Assembly (NCBI RefSeq): GCF_023218175.1
Contig: NZ_JALPTH010000019.1
Location: 94,544 to 158,543 of the forward strand
Direction: 5' to 3'
From: Streptomyces lichenis
GTDB lineage: Bacteria > Actinomycetota > Actinomycetes > Streptomycetales > Streptomycetaceae
Length of the DNA stretch: 64,000 nucleotides
The translations under genes and the position numbers were made by a program. This document shows positions 38,011 to 46,585 of this stretch, in pieces. How positions within the stretch are numbered: the first letter of the stretch is position 1; each line of letters begins with the position of its first letter. Below the pieces are notes generated by a model that had not been told where the DNA came from, made no database searches, and worked only from the letters and a program-made list of their open reading frames with translations.

Positions 38011-38970
38011 ATGCAGCTGGAATTGAGACATCTGCAGGCGGTCCGCCGGATCGCGGAGTCGGGCAGCCTGACCACCGCCGCGCGGCGCCTCGGCGTCTCC
38101 CAGCCCGCCCTCTCCGCCCAGCTCCGCCGGATCGAACGAGCCGTCGGCGGTGAGCTGTTCACCCGCGGACCGCACGGCGTGGAACCCACCGAGCTGGGCC
38201 GCTTCGTGCTCGCCAAGGCCCGCCGGGTGCTCAGCGAGATGGACTCCCTCGGCGCCGAGGTGCGCGGCCGCGCACCCGGCGGACCGCTCCGGCTCGGCTG
38301 CATCCTGCTGGTGCTGGTCGACGGGCTGCTGGACCGCACCGACACCGTGATGGCCGGCCAGGAACTCACCGTGGACGTGGGCGTCTCGGTGACCGCGCTG
38401 GTCCGCGCGCTGGCCGCCGGGCAGTACGACGCCATCCTCTACGGGGAGGTCAACGAGCACCGGGTGGCGCTGCCGGACTGCGCCGAGACCCGCACCGTCG
38501 TCCCTCGGGAGCCCTTCTGCGTACGGCTCGCCGCCGGCCATCCGCTGGCCGCCCACGACACCGTGGAGCTGGCCGACCTCGCCGGGGAGCAGTGGCTGGC
38601 CCTCGCCGAGGACGACGACGGCGGCCCCGAGGCACTGGTGGAGGCCTGCGCCCGGGCCGGGTTCACCCCCCGGCTGCGCTACCGCACCACCGACCGCCAG
38701 CTCGGCCATGAACTGGTCGCCGCCGGGCGGGCGGTCGCCCTCACCCAGCCCACCGCCCGCGCCACCGCCGGCACCGTGCTGCGCCCGCTGGCCGGCACCC
38801 CGCTCACCGGCCGGGTCCGCCTCGCCTGGAACCGCTCGACCGTCACCGCGGCCCAGGCCGGGCTGCTGCACCGGGCCGCCGCGCTGGCGTATCTGGCCGT
38901 GGTGGACACCAACGCCTTCCACCGCGCCTGGTTCGACGAGCACCCCGGGCTCCACCCAGTGCTGGACTGA
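38011..38970 (+). CDS. LysR family transcriptional regulator
   Basis: A 319-residue regulator starting at ATG 38011. The HTH (2-62) reads LELRHLQAVRRIAESGSLTTAARRLGVSQPALSAQLRRIE; the remainder is the effector-binding domain with GPLRLGCILL, a PREPFCVRLAAGHPLA strand and the C-terminal lobe. No ribosome site is visible and TACGCT lies 7 nt upstream, so a leaderless mRNA is possible. It is divergent from the M4/M28 protease gene, 147 bp away, and may control it, as LysR proteins often regulate their divergent neighbour. Confidence 0.9.
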   Translation: MQLELRHLQAVRRIAESGSLTTAARRLGVSQPALSAQLRRIERAVGGELFTRGPHGVEPTELGRFVLAKARRVLSEMDSLGAEVRGRAPGGPLRLGCILLVLVDGLLDRTDTVMAGQELTVDVGVSVTALVRALAAGQYDAILYGEVNEHRVALPDCAETRTVVPREPFCVRLAAGHPLAAHDTVELADLAGEQWLALAEDDDGGPEALVEACARAGFTPRLRYRTTDRQLGHELVAAGRAVALTQPTARATAGTVLRPLAGTPLTGRVRLAWNRSTVTAAQAGLLHRAAALAYLAVVDTNAFHRAWFDEHPGLHPVLD

Positions 38971-39003
38971 CCCGCGGCGCCCCGCCCCGGGCCCGGCGGC
39001 GGC

Positions 39004-39432
39004 TCAGCGCCCGGCGCCCACGTTCCACGCCGACCAGGCCGGCGCCACCCCGGTGAGCTGGCAGACCACCAGATAGAGCGGGATCGGCGGGGTGTACGGG
39101 GAGGTGGCCTCCGGGTGGTGGATCAGCCGGGGCCCCCGGTCCGGCACCCGGGCCCCGGGCGCGTAGCAGGACGGCAGCGGCCAGCGCAGCTCGGCGTCCG
39201 AGCCGGCCGGCACCAGGAACCACCACCACTCCGGGTCGGCGAAGACCAGCCCGCGCCCGGACAGCCGGGACAGCACCCGGAACCCGTGCCGGGCCGGTAC
39301 CCCCACCGCGTCGCAGCCCAGCGGGGTGGGCAGGGGTGAGCACAGCCGCACCTCGCCGTCCGGTTCCGGGCGGCGAGGCGGCGGTGTACGGCGGGAGCCT
39401 GCCGCCAGCAGGGAGGCCATCGACCTCAGCAT
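39004..39432 (-). CDS. Hypothetical protein downstream of HATPase gene
   Basis: A 142-residue protein starting at ATG 39432, which overlaps the end of the HATPase gene (ATGCTGA), or at ATG 39420. Residues 1-30 are basic and Pro-rich; the rest is a compact domain with PTPLGCDAVGVPARHGFRVL, DPEWWWFLVPAGSD and a Pro-rich PPIPLYLVVCQLTGVAP end. I do not name the family; similar short proteins are found next to RsbW-like ATPase and XRE/DUF397 genes in streptomycetes. No signal peptide, membrane segment or catalytic motif is visible. Close coupling suggests a role with the ATPase. Confidence 0.6.
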   Translation of the reverse strand: MLRSMASLLAAGSRRTPPPRRPEPDGEVRLCSPLPTPLGCDAVGVPARHGFRVLSRLSGRGLVFADPEWWWFLVPAGSDAELRWPLPSCYAPGARVPDRGPRLIHHPEATSPYTPPIPLYLVVCQLTGVAPAWSAWNVGAGR

Positions 39433-39899
39433 GGTTCGGCGAGGTCGTCGTGGGCGAGCTCCGCCCAGACCACCCGGCCCACTCCGTGGCGGGCGTCGTA
39501 CGCGCCCCAGGCGGTACTGACCGCGTCCACCAGCATCAGCCCTCTGCCGCACTCCTCGGGGGCGGCCCGGCGCAGCCTGGGCCCGGCGGCCGGGCACCCC
39601 TCGTCCTGCACCGCTATCCGCAGCTGCTCGCCGCAGTCCCGCAGCTCGCAGACCACCCGGTGGCTCGCGGTGTGCACCACGGCGTTGGTGACCAGCTCGG
39701 AGACGACCAGCATCACGCCGTCCGAGACGTCCCCGGACACGCCCCACAGCACCAGCCGCTCCTCCACCAGATGGCGGGCGCGGCAGACGGACTCGGCGCC
39801 GGCGGGCAGCTCGAAGGAGAAGCGGCGGACATCAGGGGAGGTCGCGACCGGGGACCGCTGGGCCATGAGCTGGGGGGTGAGCGCATTACCAGGTACCAC
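39426..39899 (-). CDS. RsbW/SpoIIAB-like ATP-binding protein (HATPase_c)
   Basis: A 157-residue protein starting at GTG 39899, with AAGGA 9 nt upstream (ATG 39866 is possible). It has a single GHKL ATPase fold: N-box SELVTNAVVHT (about 67-77), G1 box VQDEG and G2-like GRGLMLVDAVSTAWG. Such proteins act as anti-sigma-factor kinases or as orphan regulators in streptomycetes. It is divergent from the XRE/DUF397 pair, an arrangement repeated in many streptomycete genomes, so the three probably form one regulatory module. No sigma factor is nearby. Confidence 0.85.
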   Translation of the reverse strand: MVPGNALTPQLMAQRSPVATSPDVRRFSFELPAGAESVCRARHLVEERLVLWGVSGDVSDGVMLVVSELVTNAVVHTASHRVVCELRDCGEQLRIAVQDEGCPAAGPRLRRAAPEECGRGLMLVDAVSTAWGAYDARHGVGRVVWAELAHDDLAEPC

Positions 39900-40035
39900 G
39901 GTCGACTGTCCTTACGTGGGAAAGCGGCGCCCTGCGCCGTGTCTCCCCCACGGCGGGCGTGGCAGCCGCGTGAACTGGTTCACCAGGCTGGTTCAACGGA
40001 ATACTTTGCTCCTGCCGCGGACACTTGGCAAGTGC

Positions 40036-40056
40036 CACTCTGAAAAGTGCAGAGTG
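40036..40056. promoter_or_regulatory. Inverted repeat upstream of the XRE regulator
   Basis: CACTCTG and CAGAGTG (7-bp perfect arms, 7-bp spacer AAAAGTG) lie 62-82 bp before GTG 40118 in the divergent region with the HATPase gene. GTGCnnnnTG-like half-sites recur around it (TTGGCAAGTGCC at 40025-40036). It is probably the binding site of the adjacent XRE protein. Confidence 0.45.
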
Positions 40057-40117
40057 CCGTGTTCTCGATCGTCTTCCCATGGCACACTCATCGAAACAGC
40101 GCGTGGGGAGGTCATCA

Positions 40118-40981
40118 GTGAGCGAGCCGCGGTCCGCCCCCACCGTGGGGCAGGTCGTACTCGGCAAGCGTCTGCAAGAGCTGCGGGAGGCCGCCGGTCT
40201 CAGGCGGGAGGAAGCCGCCAAGGTCCTGAGGGTGGCCCCGGCCACCATCCGCCGCATGGAGACCGCGGAGGTCGCGCTGAAGATCCCGTACGTCCAGCTG
40301 CTGCTGGCCGCCTACGGGGTGCCCGCCGAGGAGGCGGAGGGCTTCATCCAGCTCGCCGAGGAGGCCAACCGGCCCGGCTGGTGGCAGCGCTTCCACGACG
40401 TGCTGCCGAACTGGTTCTCCATGTACGTCAGCCTGGAGGGCGCCGCGTCCGTCATCCGGGCGTACGAGCCCCAGTTCGTCCCCGGACTGCTCCAGACCGA
40501 GGAGTACGCCCGGGCCATCCTGCGCGGCGGCGCGGTCGGCCAGATCCGGCACGACGACATCGAGCGCCATGTGGCCCTGCGGATGGAGCGGCAGTCCCTC
40601 CTCACCAGGCCCGAGGCCCCCAGATTCTGGGTGATCATGGATGAGACGGTGCTGCGCCGCCCGGTCGCCGGCGACCCCGCGATCATGCGCGGCCAGATCG
40701 ACCGCCTCCTCCAGGCCGCCGAGCTGACCAATGTGACCCTCCAGCTGGCCGAGTTCGCCACCGGGCACCATCCCGGCACCTACGGGCCGTTCGTTCTCTT
40801 CCGCTTCGCCGTGCCGGAGCTGCCGGACATGGTCTACAGCGAGTACCTGACCGGGGCGGTCTACCTCGACGCGCCGCCCGAGGTCGCCACCCATCTGGAG
40901 GTCATGGACCGGATGGCCGCCCAGGCGGCCACCGCCCACCGGACGAAGGAGATCCTGCGGGACCTCCGCAAGGAGCTGTGA
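40118..40981 (+). CDS. XRE-family regulator with DUF5753 (Scr1-type)
   Basis: A 287-residue protein. GTG 40118 is chosen because GGGGAGG (40104-40110) sits 7 nt upstream; the ATG at 40025 would run through the operator-like repeat. Residues 10-65 are a Cro/C1-type HTH (LGKRLQELREAAGLRREEAAKVLRVAPATIRRMETAE); 100-280 form DUF5753 (LEGAASVIRAYEPQFVPGLLQTEEYARAIL ... GHHPGTYGPFVLFRF). This type partners a small DUF397 protein, as here, and is spread widely in streptomycetes with roles in development. Its stop overlaps the DUF397 start (GTGA). Confidence 0.9.
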   Translation: MSEPRSAPTVGQVVLGKRLQELREAAGLRREEAAKVLRVAPATIRRMETAEVALKIPYVQLLLAAYGVPAEEAEGFIQLAEEANRPGWWQRFHDVLPNWFSMYVSLEGAASVIRAYEPQFVPGLLQTEEYARAILRGGAVGQIRHDDIERHVALRMERQSLLTRPEAPRFWVIMDETVLRRPVAGDPAIMRGQIDRLLQAAELTNVTLQLAEFATGHHPGTYGPFVLFRFAVPELPDMVYSEYLTGAVYLDAPPEVATHLEVMDRMAAQAATAHRTKEILRDLRKEL

Positions 40982-41226
40982 AGCAACCCATGGAGCGCAT
41001 ATACAACGGCATGCCCGCCGCCGACCTCGGCGCCGAGGGGTGGCACAAGCCGTGGAGCGGCGGCAACGGCGGCAACTGCGTCGAGGCGATGAAGCTGGCC
41101 GACGGCCGGGTGGCGGTCCGCCAGTCCGCCGACCCCGACGGGCCCGCGCTGATCTACAGCCACGGCGAGATCGCCGCCTTCATCCAGGGTGCCAAGTCCG
41201 GCCAGGCCGACTTCCTGCTGAACTGA
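40978..41226 (+). CDS. DUF397 domain protein
   Basis: An 82-residue protein starting at GTG 40978, overlapping the XRE gene by 4 bp. DLGAEGWHKPWSGGNGGNCVEAMKLADGRVAVRQSADPDGPALIYSHGEIAAFI fits DUF397, the small partner encoded beside XRE/DUF5753 regulators (compare BldB-type and WhiJ-linked proteins). It probably binds and modulates the XRE protein. Confidence 0.92.
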   Translation: MKQPMERIYNGMPAADLGAEGWHKPWSGGNGGNCVEAMKLADGRVAVRQSADPDGPALIYSHGEIAAFIQGAKSGQADFLLN

Positions 41227-41256
41227 TCACCGTACGTATCGACGCGTGCGCGGATT

Positions 41257-41270
41257 CGGGAGCGCTCCCA
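41257..41270. promoter_or_regulatory. CebR-box-like palindrome
   Basis: CGGGAGCGCTCCCA differs in one base from the 14-bp CebR box (TGGGAGCGCTCCCA) described for the cellobiose-responsive LacI-family repressor of streptomycetes. It sits in the gap between two convergent genes, which is an unusual place for a promoter operator, so the match may not be functional. Confidence 0.4.
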
Positions 41271-41314
41271 CGCCTCAGGAACGCCCCCGTCCGCCGTCCG
41301 CCGCCTCCGGGACG

Positions 41315-43246
41315 CTACCCTCCGTGTCCGCCCGGCCGGACCAGGGTCACCAGGAAGCTCCGCGCCCCGCCGGTGTTCCCGGCCGCGTCGATGGTCCGGT
41401 ACTCCACCCGGTGGGTGCCGTACTCCGGGGTCGCGTCGTCCCAGGGCACCACCCGCGGGGCGCCCAGCTTCCCGTACACCAGCCCGTCGATCTCGGTGCC
41501 GCCGGGGGTGAAGCGGAACGGCGCCTCGGCGTCGGTCGGCCAGCCGTAGTACGTGTACCAGCCGTCGCCGTCCACCCGGAACTGCCGCACCACATACCCC
41601 TCCCGGTCGTCCCGGGCGGTCAGCGCCATGGTGAACGGCCCGTCGTAGACGTACTCCATCGGCCGCCCCGGCCGCCGCACCGTACGCAGCGGCTCCGACA
41701 GCTCATAGGCCGCCGTGGCCGGCCGGGCGTCCACGCTCCAGCGCAGCTCACGGCCGATGCCCGCGATCCTGGCCGTCAGGGTGTGCGTCCCCTCCCGCAG
41801 CCGCAGCCTGGACAGATCCAGGTCCCGGTCGTTCGCCCCGGTGGCCACCGGCCGCCCGTCCAGCCGCCAGCGCACCTTCGGCACGCCCCGGACCGGATGG
41901 GTGGTCTCGGCGTACACCGTGGACCAGGCGCCGACCGGCCGGTCCGTGGCGGTGTGCGCGGCGAAGGCCGCCGGCCTTTCGGAACGAGGAGTGCGTACGG
42001 AGGGGTCCACCGTCCACTCCACCGTGCGGGTCAGCGCCGCCGAACCGCGGATCGCCGGGTCGCGGACGAACGGCGTCGGGTCGCTGACCCGCGCGGTCAG
42101 CCGGTGCTCGCCGCCCCGCAGCCCCAGCCGGCGGAGATCGACGGCCCGGGCGCCGTCGTACCGCCGCAGCGGCCTGCCGTCCAGGGACCAGCGCACCTCC
42201 AGCGCCCCGCCCTCCGGGTGCAGGGTGTCCACCGAGACGGTCCGGTCCGCGCCGATCGGCGTGGTGTTCGGGGTGTGGCCCTGGAGCAGGTCCACCTTGG
42301 CGGAGATCGCCTGGACCATCACCTCCCGGCCCACCTGGTCGAAGGGGTAGCCCAGGGTCTTCATGATCGAGTGCCGGCTCGGCCGCCACACCCCCTTGGT
42401 GGAGTACAGCCCGCCCTCATGGCGCCCGATCACCCCGCCGGACTCGCTCTCCTCGCCCAGCCAGCGCCACCACTTGGCCCGCTGCTCCCGCATCTGCGCC
42501 TCGGTGAGCACCGTGTGGTGCGCCGAGTCCGGCTCCCCATCGGTGTGCGTCCCACCGGGCACCCCGCGCCCGTAGTAGTCGTACTCGTCATCGAGCCCGC
42601 CCAGCGAGTGGCCGATCTCATGCGGGGTGATCAGCGCGGAGAGCGCGTTGCCGCCCGAGGCGGTGGCCCAACTGCCGCCCGCACCACCGTAGGTGTCGCT
42701 GTTGGCGAGGGCCACGATCTGCCGGTTGGCGGCCGTGGCGCCCGGCACCAGATCGGCGTACGCGGCGGCCGCGCGGCTGTCCACGGTCAGCAGCCGCTGC
42801 ACACTGGAGGCGTTGCAGCCGCCCCAGAAGGCCATCCCCAGCGGGGTGTTCCGGCGCGGCGCGTCCAGCGACGGGTCACAGTCCACCCCCGACTCGGGTG
42901 AAGCCACCTCCACCGCCCAGACGTTGACGTACGAGCGGTAGGAGGCGAAGGGCTCCACGCTCCACAGCACATTGAGGTGCTTCTCCACATCGGCCCGGAA
43001 CTCGGGGAGCTGGTCGGCGGTGTAGCCGTCCCCGAGGACCACCAGGTTGAACCGCTTGGCGGCCGGCCCGGTGGTCTGCACCGGGACCACGGTGGCCCCC
43101 GGATCCACGGCCGGGGCGGCGACGGGTGAGCGGGGGCCGGCACCGGCGGCCGGTCCGGCCCCGGTGAGCCCCATGGTCAGCAGGGCGGCCGCGACGGCCA
43201 GCGCGGCGGCCCGGCGAGTACGTCGAGAGGTTCTGCGGTGTGTCAT
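41315..43246 (-). CDS. Secreted M64 (IgA-protease-type) metallopeptidase
   Basis: A 643-residue protein starting at ATG 43246. The first 36 residues are a signal peptide (Arg-rich start, hydrophobic core, AGA end). The M64 domain includes FNLVVLGDGYTADQ (66-79), SPESGVDCDPSLDAPRRNTPLG and the metal site HEIGHSLGGLDDEYDY (His209, Glu210, His213). From about 300 on there are Ig-like beta domains with repeated LDGRP segments and a C-terminal part that may bind cell-wall or substrate. No membrane anchor is seen. The family cleaves proteins outside the cell; the true substrate in a soil organism is not known. Confidence 0.88.
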   Translation of the reverse strand: MTHRRTSRRTRRAAALAVAAALLTMGLTGAGPAAGAGPRSPVAAPAVDPGATVVPVQTTGPAAKRFNLVVLGDGYTADQLPEFRADVEKHLNVLWSVEPFASYRSYVNVWAVEVASPESGVDCDPSLDAPRRNTPLGMAFWGGCNASSVQRLLTVDSRAAAAYADLVPGATAANRQIVALANSDTYGGAGGSWATASGGNALSALITPHEIGHSLGGLDDEYDYYGRGVPGGTHTDGEPDSAHHTVLTEAQMREQRAKWWRWLGEESESGGVIGRHEGGLYSTKGVWRPSRHSIMKTLGYPFDQVGREVMVQAISAKVDLLQGHTPNTTPIGADRTVSVDTLHPEGGALEVRWSLDGRPLRRYDGARAVDLRRLGLRGGEHRLTARVSDPTPFVRDPAIRGSAALTRTVEWTVDPSVRTPRSERPAAFAAHTATDRPVGAWSTVYAETTHPVRGVPKVRWRLDGRPVATGANDRDLDLSRLRLREGTHTLTARIAGIGRELRWSVDARPATAAYELSEPLRTVRRPGRPMEYVYDGPFTMALTARDDREGYVVRQFRVDGDGWYTYYGWPTDAEAPFRFTPGGTEIDGLVYGKLGAPRVVPWDDATPEYGTHRVEYRTIDAAGNTGGARSFLVTLVRPGGHGG

Positions 43247-43337
43247 GGGCGGCGAGCGTACGGCCCTGGGCGCCCCCCTGAACAGACCGGCACCGGTCAG
43301 CCGGCCGAGGTCCGCGGCCCGTCAACCCGCCCCGCCC

Positions 43338-44687
43338 TCAATGGAGATACCCCAGCCCCGGATGCTCCGCCAGATAGCCGTCCAGCAGCCGCCGGGCCAC
43401 CGCCACCGAGTCCACCAGCGGATGCAGGGCGAACGCCCGTACCGCCGCCTCCCGCGACCCGCTCTCGCTCGCGGCCAGCACCTCCCGCTCCACCGCCTTG
43501 ACCGCCGCCACCAGTCCCACCGCATGGCCGGGCAGGGGGGAGACCGCCAGCGGATGGGCCCCGTCCGCGTCCACCAGGCAGGGCACCTCCACCACCGCGT
43601 CCGCGTCCAGTACGCCGAGCGCGCCCCGGTTGCGCACATTGAGGATCAGGGTGGCCCGCTCGTCCCGGGCGATGGCCCGCATCAGCGCCAGCGCCACCTT
43701 CTCGTAGCCACCGGACTCCAGATCCTCCCCGCCCCGGTCACCGGCGCCCGCCGCCTCCCGGTTGGCCGCCATATAGGTGGCCTCCCGGTCGGCGAGAGTG
43801 CGCCGCCAGGCCCCCAGCGCCGACCCCTCGCCGTGCGCGCTCACCTCCTCGTAGAACCCGGCCTGCTGGTCCCGCAGATACGCCCCCCGGGTCCGCTCCG
43901 CGCCTCGGTAGGCGGCCACCGCCTCCCGGTTGAAGTAGTAGTAGTGCAGGTACTCGTTGGGCACCGCGCCCAGTCCGCGCAGCCACTCGGCGCCGAACAG
44001 CCGCCCCTCCTCGACGGTGTTCAGCGCCGCCTCGTCCGCCAGCAGCCCGGGCAGCAGATCACGCCCGGCCACCCGCACCCCGCGCAGCCAGCCCAGATGG
44101 TTCAGGCCCGCGTAGTCGTAGAACGCCCGGTCCGGGTCGGCGCCCAGCGCCCGCGCCACCCGCCGCCCCAGCCCCACCGGCGAGTCGCAGATCCCGATCA
44201 CCCGCCCGCCCAGCACCCGGGACATCGCCTCGGTCACCAGACCGGCCGGGTTGGTGAAGTTGATGACCCAGGCGTCCGGGGCGAGCGCCGCCACCCGCCG
44301 GGCGATCGCCGTCGCCACCGGCACCGTGCGCAGCCCGTAGGCGATCCCGCCCGCGCCGACCGTCTCCTGCCCGAGCACCCCCTCGGCCAGCGCCACCCGC
44401 TCGTCCGCCGCCCGCCCGGCCAGCCCGCCCACCCGGATCGCCGAGAACACGAAGTCCGCCCCGGCGAGCGCCGCGTCCAGGTCCGTGGTGGCCTCCACCA
44501 CCGGGGCGTCCCCCGCCCCGGCCGCCGCGGCCTGCTCGGCCAGCACCCGGCCGATCGCCGCCAGCCGCCCGGCGTCCACATCGTGCAGCGCGACCCTGGT
44601 CACCCGGCCCTCGCCCCGGTCGGCCAGCAGCGCCCCGTACACCAGCGGCACCCGGAACCCGCCACCGCCCAGAATCGTCAGCTTCAT
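43338..44687 (-). CDS. GH4 family 6-phospho-beta-glucosidase-like enzyme
   Basis: A 449-residue protein starting at ATG 44687; longer frames to 44894 lack coding signs. MKLTILGGGGFRVPLVYGAL is the NAD-binding start of family GH4. The metal-binding Cys lies in IGICDSPVGLGRR and the His in YAGLNHLGWLRGV; NFTNPAGLVTEA and NEYLHYYYF are also typical. GH4 enzymes use NAD+ and Mn2+ and an oxidation-elimination mechanism to split phospho-glucosides. The length is normal for the family. No PTS gene is nearby, so the phosphorylated substrate is uncertain. Confidence 0.88.
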   Translation of the reverse strand: MKLTILGGGGFRVPLVYGALLADRGEGRVTRVALHDVDAGRLAAIGRVLAEQAAAAGAGDAPVVEATTDLDAALAGADFVFSAIRVGGLAGRAADERVALAEGVLGQETVGAGGIAYGLRTVPVATAIARRVAALAPDAWVINFTNPAGLVTEAMSRVLGGRVIGICDSPVGLGRRVARALGADPDRAFYDYAGLNHLGWLRGVRVAGRDLLPGLLADEAALNTVEEGRLFGAEWLRGLGAVPNEYLHYYYFNREAVAAYRGAERTRGAYLRDQQAGFYEEVSAHGEGSALGAWRRTLADREATYMAANREAAGAGDRGGEDLESGGYEKVALALMRAIARDERATLILNVRNRGALGVLDADAVVEVPCLVDADGAHPLAVSPLPGHAVGLVAAVKAVEREVLAASESGSREAAVRAFALHPLVDSVAVARRLLDGYLAEHPGLGYLH

Positions 44688-44789
44688 GCCCGCCAACCTA
44701 CAAGCGGCCTCCGCCGCCCCCCACCACCGGCAATCCGGTGAAACGCCCCCCCGCCACCCGTCCGGTCGATACGATCCCCGAGGCACCCG

Positions 44790-45599
44790 GCGGCCCCGGG
44801 CACCGGCACCCTCACCCTGGTCGACGCCGAGGGCAGGCTCGCCCGGTTCGACCTGGTGACGGGGAAGCAGACCGGCCCCGCGCACCTGCTCCACGCACCG
44901 GGCACGTCGGACACGACGCTCGGCGAGGTGAAGTCGGCCGCCTTCTCGCCGGACGGCCGGCTGCTCGCCGCCGCCGGGCGCCTCGCCGCCACCGATATGA
45001 AGCGGAGCGAGGCGAACGGTACGCGGGTGGGGGACAAGCCCGGGCGGCTCGGGCTGTGGCAGGTCGCGGACGGCAAGCGCCTGGCGGACCCCCTGCTCTT
45101 CCCGGACGACGGCAAGGACCGTGAGACGGACATCGAGGGCCGCGCCGTCACCGGGCCGGCCTACGGTCCGGACGGCCGGAGCGTGGTGGTCAGCGGACCC
45201 GCGGGCAGCCTGCTCTGGGAGGTGGCGGATCCGACCCAGCCCCGGGAGGCGGCCCCACCGACGAGCGGGGCGTCCGCGGCGGCGCTCTCACCGGACGGGA
45301 CCGTACCGGCCGGGGTCGACGACCGTGGTTTCTCCCTGTACGCGACGGAGACGGGCGAGCGACTGCCGTCCTCGTTCCCCTACGAGATCGAGGACCTCCG
45401 GCGGGAGACCCATATCGGCGGTGACGGCCGCCGGTTGATCGCCGGGTCGTCCGAGGCCGTGCCGCGCCGCTGGGATGTGTCCCTGTGGCGCGCCCCGCTG
45501 ATGGACCGGCTGTGCGAGCGCATCGGCCGACCGGTGACCAAGGCGGAGTGGGAGGCGGTGGCGCCGCCCGGCATCCCGTACCGCGAACTGTGCGACTGA
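44790..45599 (+). pseudogene. 5'-truncated WD40-repeat protein fragment
   Basis: From about 44790 the frame reads GTLTLVDAEGRLARFDLVTGK and continues through repeated AFSPDGRLLAAAG, YGPDGRSVVVSG and LSPDGTVPAGVD blades to LMDRLCERIGRPVTKAEWEAVAPPGIPYRELC at the end. That ending is typical of large streptomycete nSTAND/kinase proteins with C-terminal WD40 domains. Upstream in the same frame the sequence is unrelated and there is no signal peptide, ATPase part or ribosome site. An internal GTG at 44856 could give a 247-residue product, but this looks like the leftover 3' end of a larger gene, with at most three to four blades. Confidence 0.6.
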
Positions 45600-45663
45600 C
45601 GGGCGGGGCCCCGGGCCGGTGCCCCACCTCCGGCCATGGACTTCCAGCGGGCAGAATGGCCGG

Positions 45664-46131
45664 ATGGCCCGTCGTACCGCCCGCCGCCGTCCCGCCCCGT
45701 CCACCGCCGCCACTCCGGCCGCGCCGCCCGGGGCGGAGGCGCCCTGCCCGTGCGGGTTGCCCGCCGCGTACGGCGACTGCTGCCGGCCCTTCCACAGCGG
45801 TGAGGCGGCGGCGCCGACCGCCGAGCGGCTGATGCGCTCCCGCTACAGCGCCTTCGCCGTGGGCGACGCCGGTCATCTGCTGCGCACCTGGGCGCCGGCC
45901 ACCCGGCCGGCCACCCTGGAGCTGGATCCGGCCATGCGCTGGACCGGGCTGGAGATCACCGGCACCACCGACGGCACCCTGTTCCACTCCACCGGCACGG
46001 TGACCTTCACCGCCCGCTACACCCACCACGGGCAGCCGGGTGCGCTGAGCGAGCACAGCCGCTTCGAGAAGGCCGACGGCCGCTGGGTGTACCTGGACGG
46101 GACCTTCCCCGACGAAGCGTCAGCAGGCTGA
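45664..46131 (+). CDS. YchJ-like protein with SEC-C zinc motif
   Basis: A 155-residue cytoplasmic protein starting at ATG 45664. After a basic Ala/Pro-rich tail comes CPCGLPAAYGDCCRPFHSGE (residues 28-47), a SEC-C-type zinc site, and then the NTF2-like YchJ fold: TAERLMRSRYSAFAVGDAGHLLRTW, WTGLEI and VTFTARYTHHGQPGALSEHSRF. The family is widespread but its function is poorly known. The ribosome site is weak. It converges with the next gene, ending 7 bp from it. Confidence 0.85.
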   Translation: MARRTARRRPAPSTAATPAAPPGAEAPCPCGLPAAYGDCCRPFHSGEAAAPTAERLMRSRYSAFAVGDAGHLLRTWAPATRPATLELDPAMRWTGLEITGTTDGTLFHSTGTVTFTARYTHHGQPGALSEHSRFEKADGRWVYLDGTFPDEASAG

Positions 46132-46138
46132 GGGGGCG

Positions 46139-46399
46139 TCAGCGGCCTGGGCCGCCGGGGCGCAGCAGCAGCCGGGGGTTGTAGGCGCCCAGCACCTTGT
46201 TGGCGCGGGCCAGCGCGGCCAGCGCGTGTTCGCGGTCGGCCTGGTCCTCGGTGCACAGCGGCGCCTGGAAGCGGCGCACCTCGCGGGCGGCGCACTCGGC
46301 GTCGAACTCGGCCTGCAGGATGCCGAGCGGCATGCACGAGCCGATGAGGGCCGCGACCCGGTCGGGGATCGGAACGGGAACGAGGGGCGACGCGATCAC
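46139..46399 (-). CDS. Small hypothetical protein
   Basis: An 86-residue protein; start GTG 46399 is taken from AAGGA about 8 nt upstream. IPDRVAALIGSCMPLGILQAEFDAECAAREVRRF and a helical C-terminal half (HALAALARANKVLGAYNP) suggest a soluble, mostly helical protein. I do not recognise the family. There is no signal peptide. It is followed (convergently) by the YchJ-like gene and preceded by the PucR regulator on the same strand, 186 bp away. Confidence 0.5.
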   Translation of the reverse strand: MIASPLVPVPIPDRVAALIGSCMPLGILQAEFDAECAAREVRRFQAPLCTEDQADREHALAALARANKVLGAYNPRLLLRPGGPGR

Positions 46400-46585
46400 G
46401 TGGTGTCCTTCTGCTGTACCTGCTGTGCGCTGCTTGTGGCAGCGGCCAGTTTGCCGTGCTCCCTCCATGGGTACACCATCTCGTTCACGCTTTTTCCGAA
46501 GTTTTGTCTCCGTACGGCAACCGTTCACCGGAGCCCGGAGCCTCCCCGGCGAGGTGCGCGTCTTTCGCCGCTTCCCGACGGGGTG

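Noticed and set aside
40025..40117. ATG 40025 or 40079 as the start of the XRE regulator
   Set aside because: No ribosome site there; the segment covers the inverted repeat, whereas GTG 40118 has GGGGAGG at the right distance.
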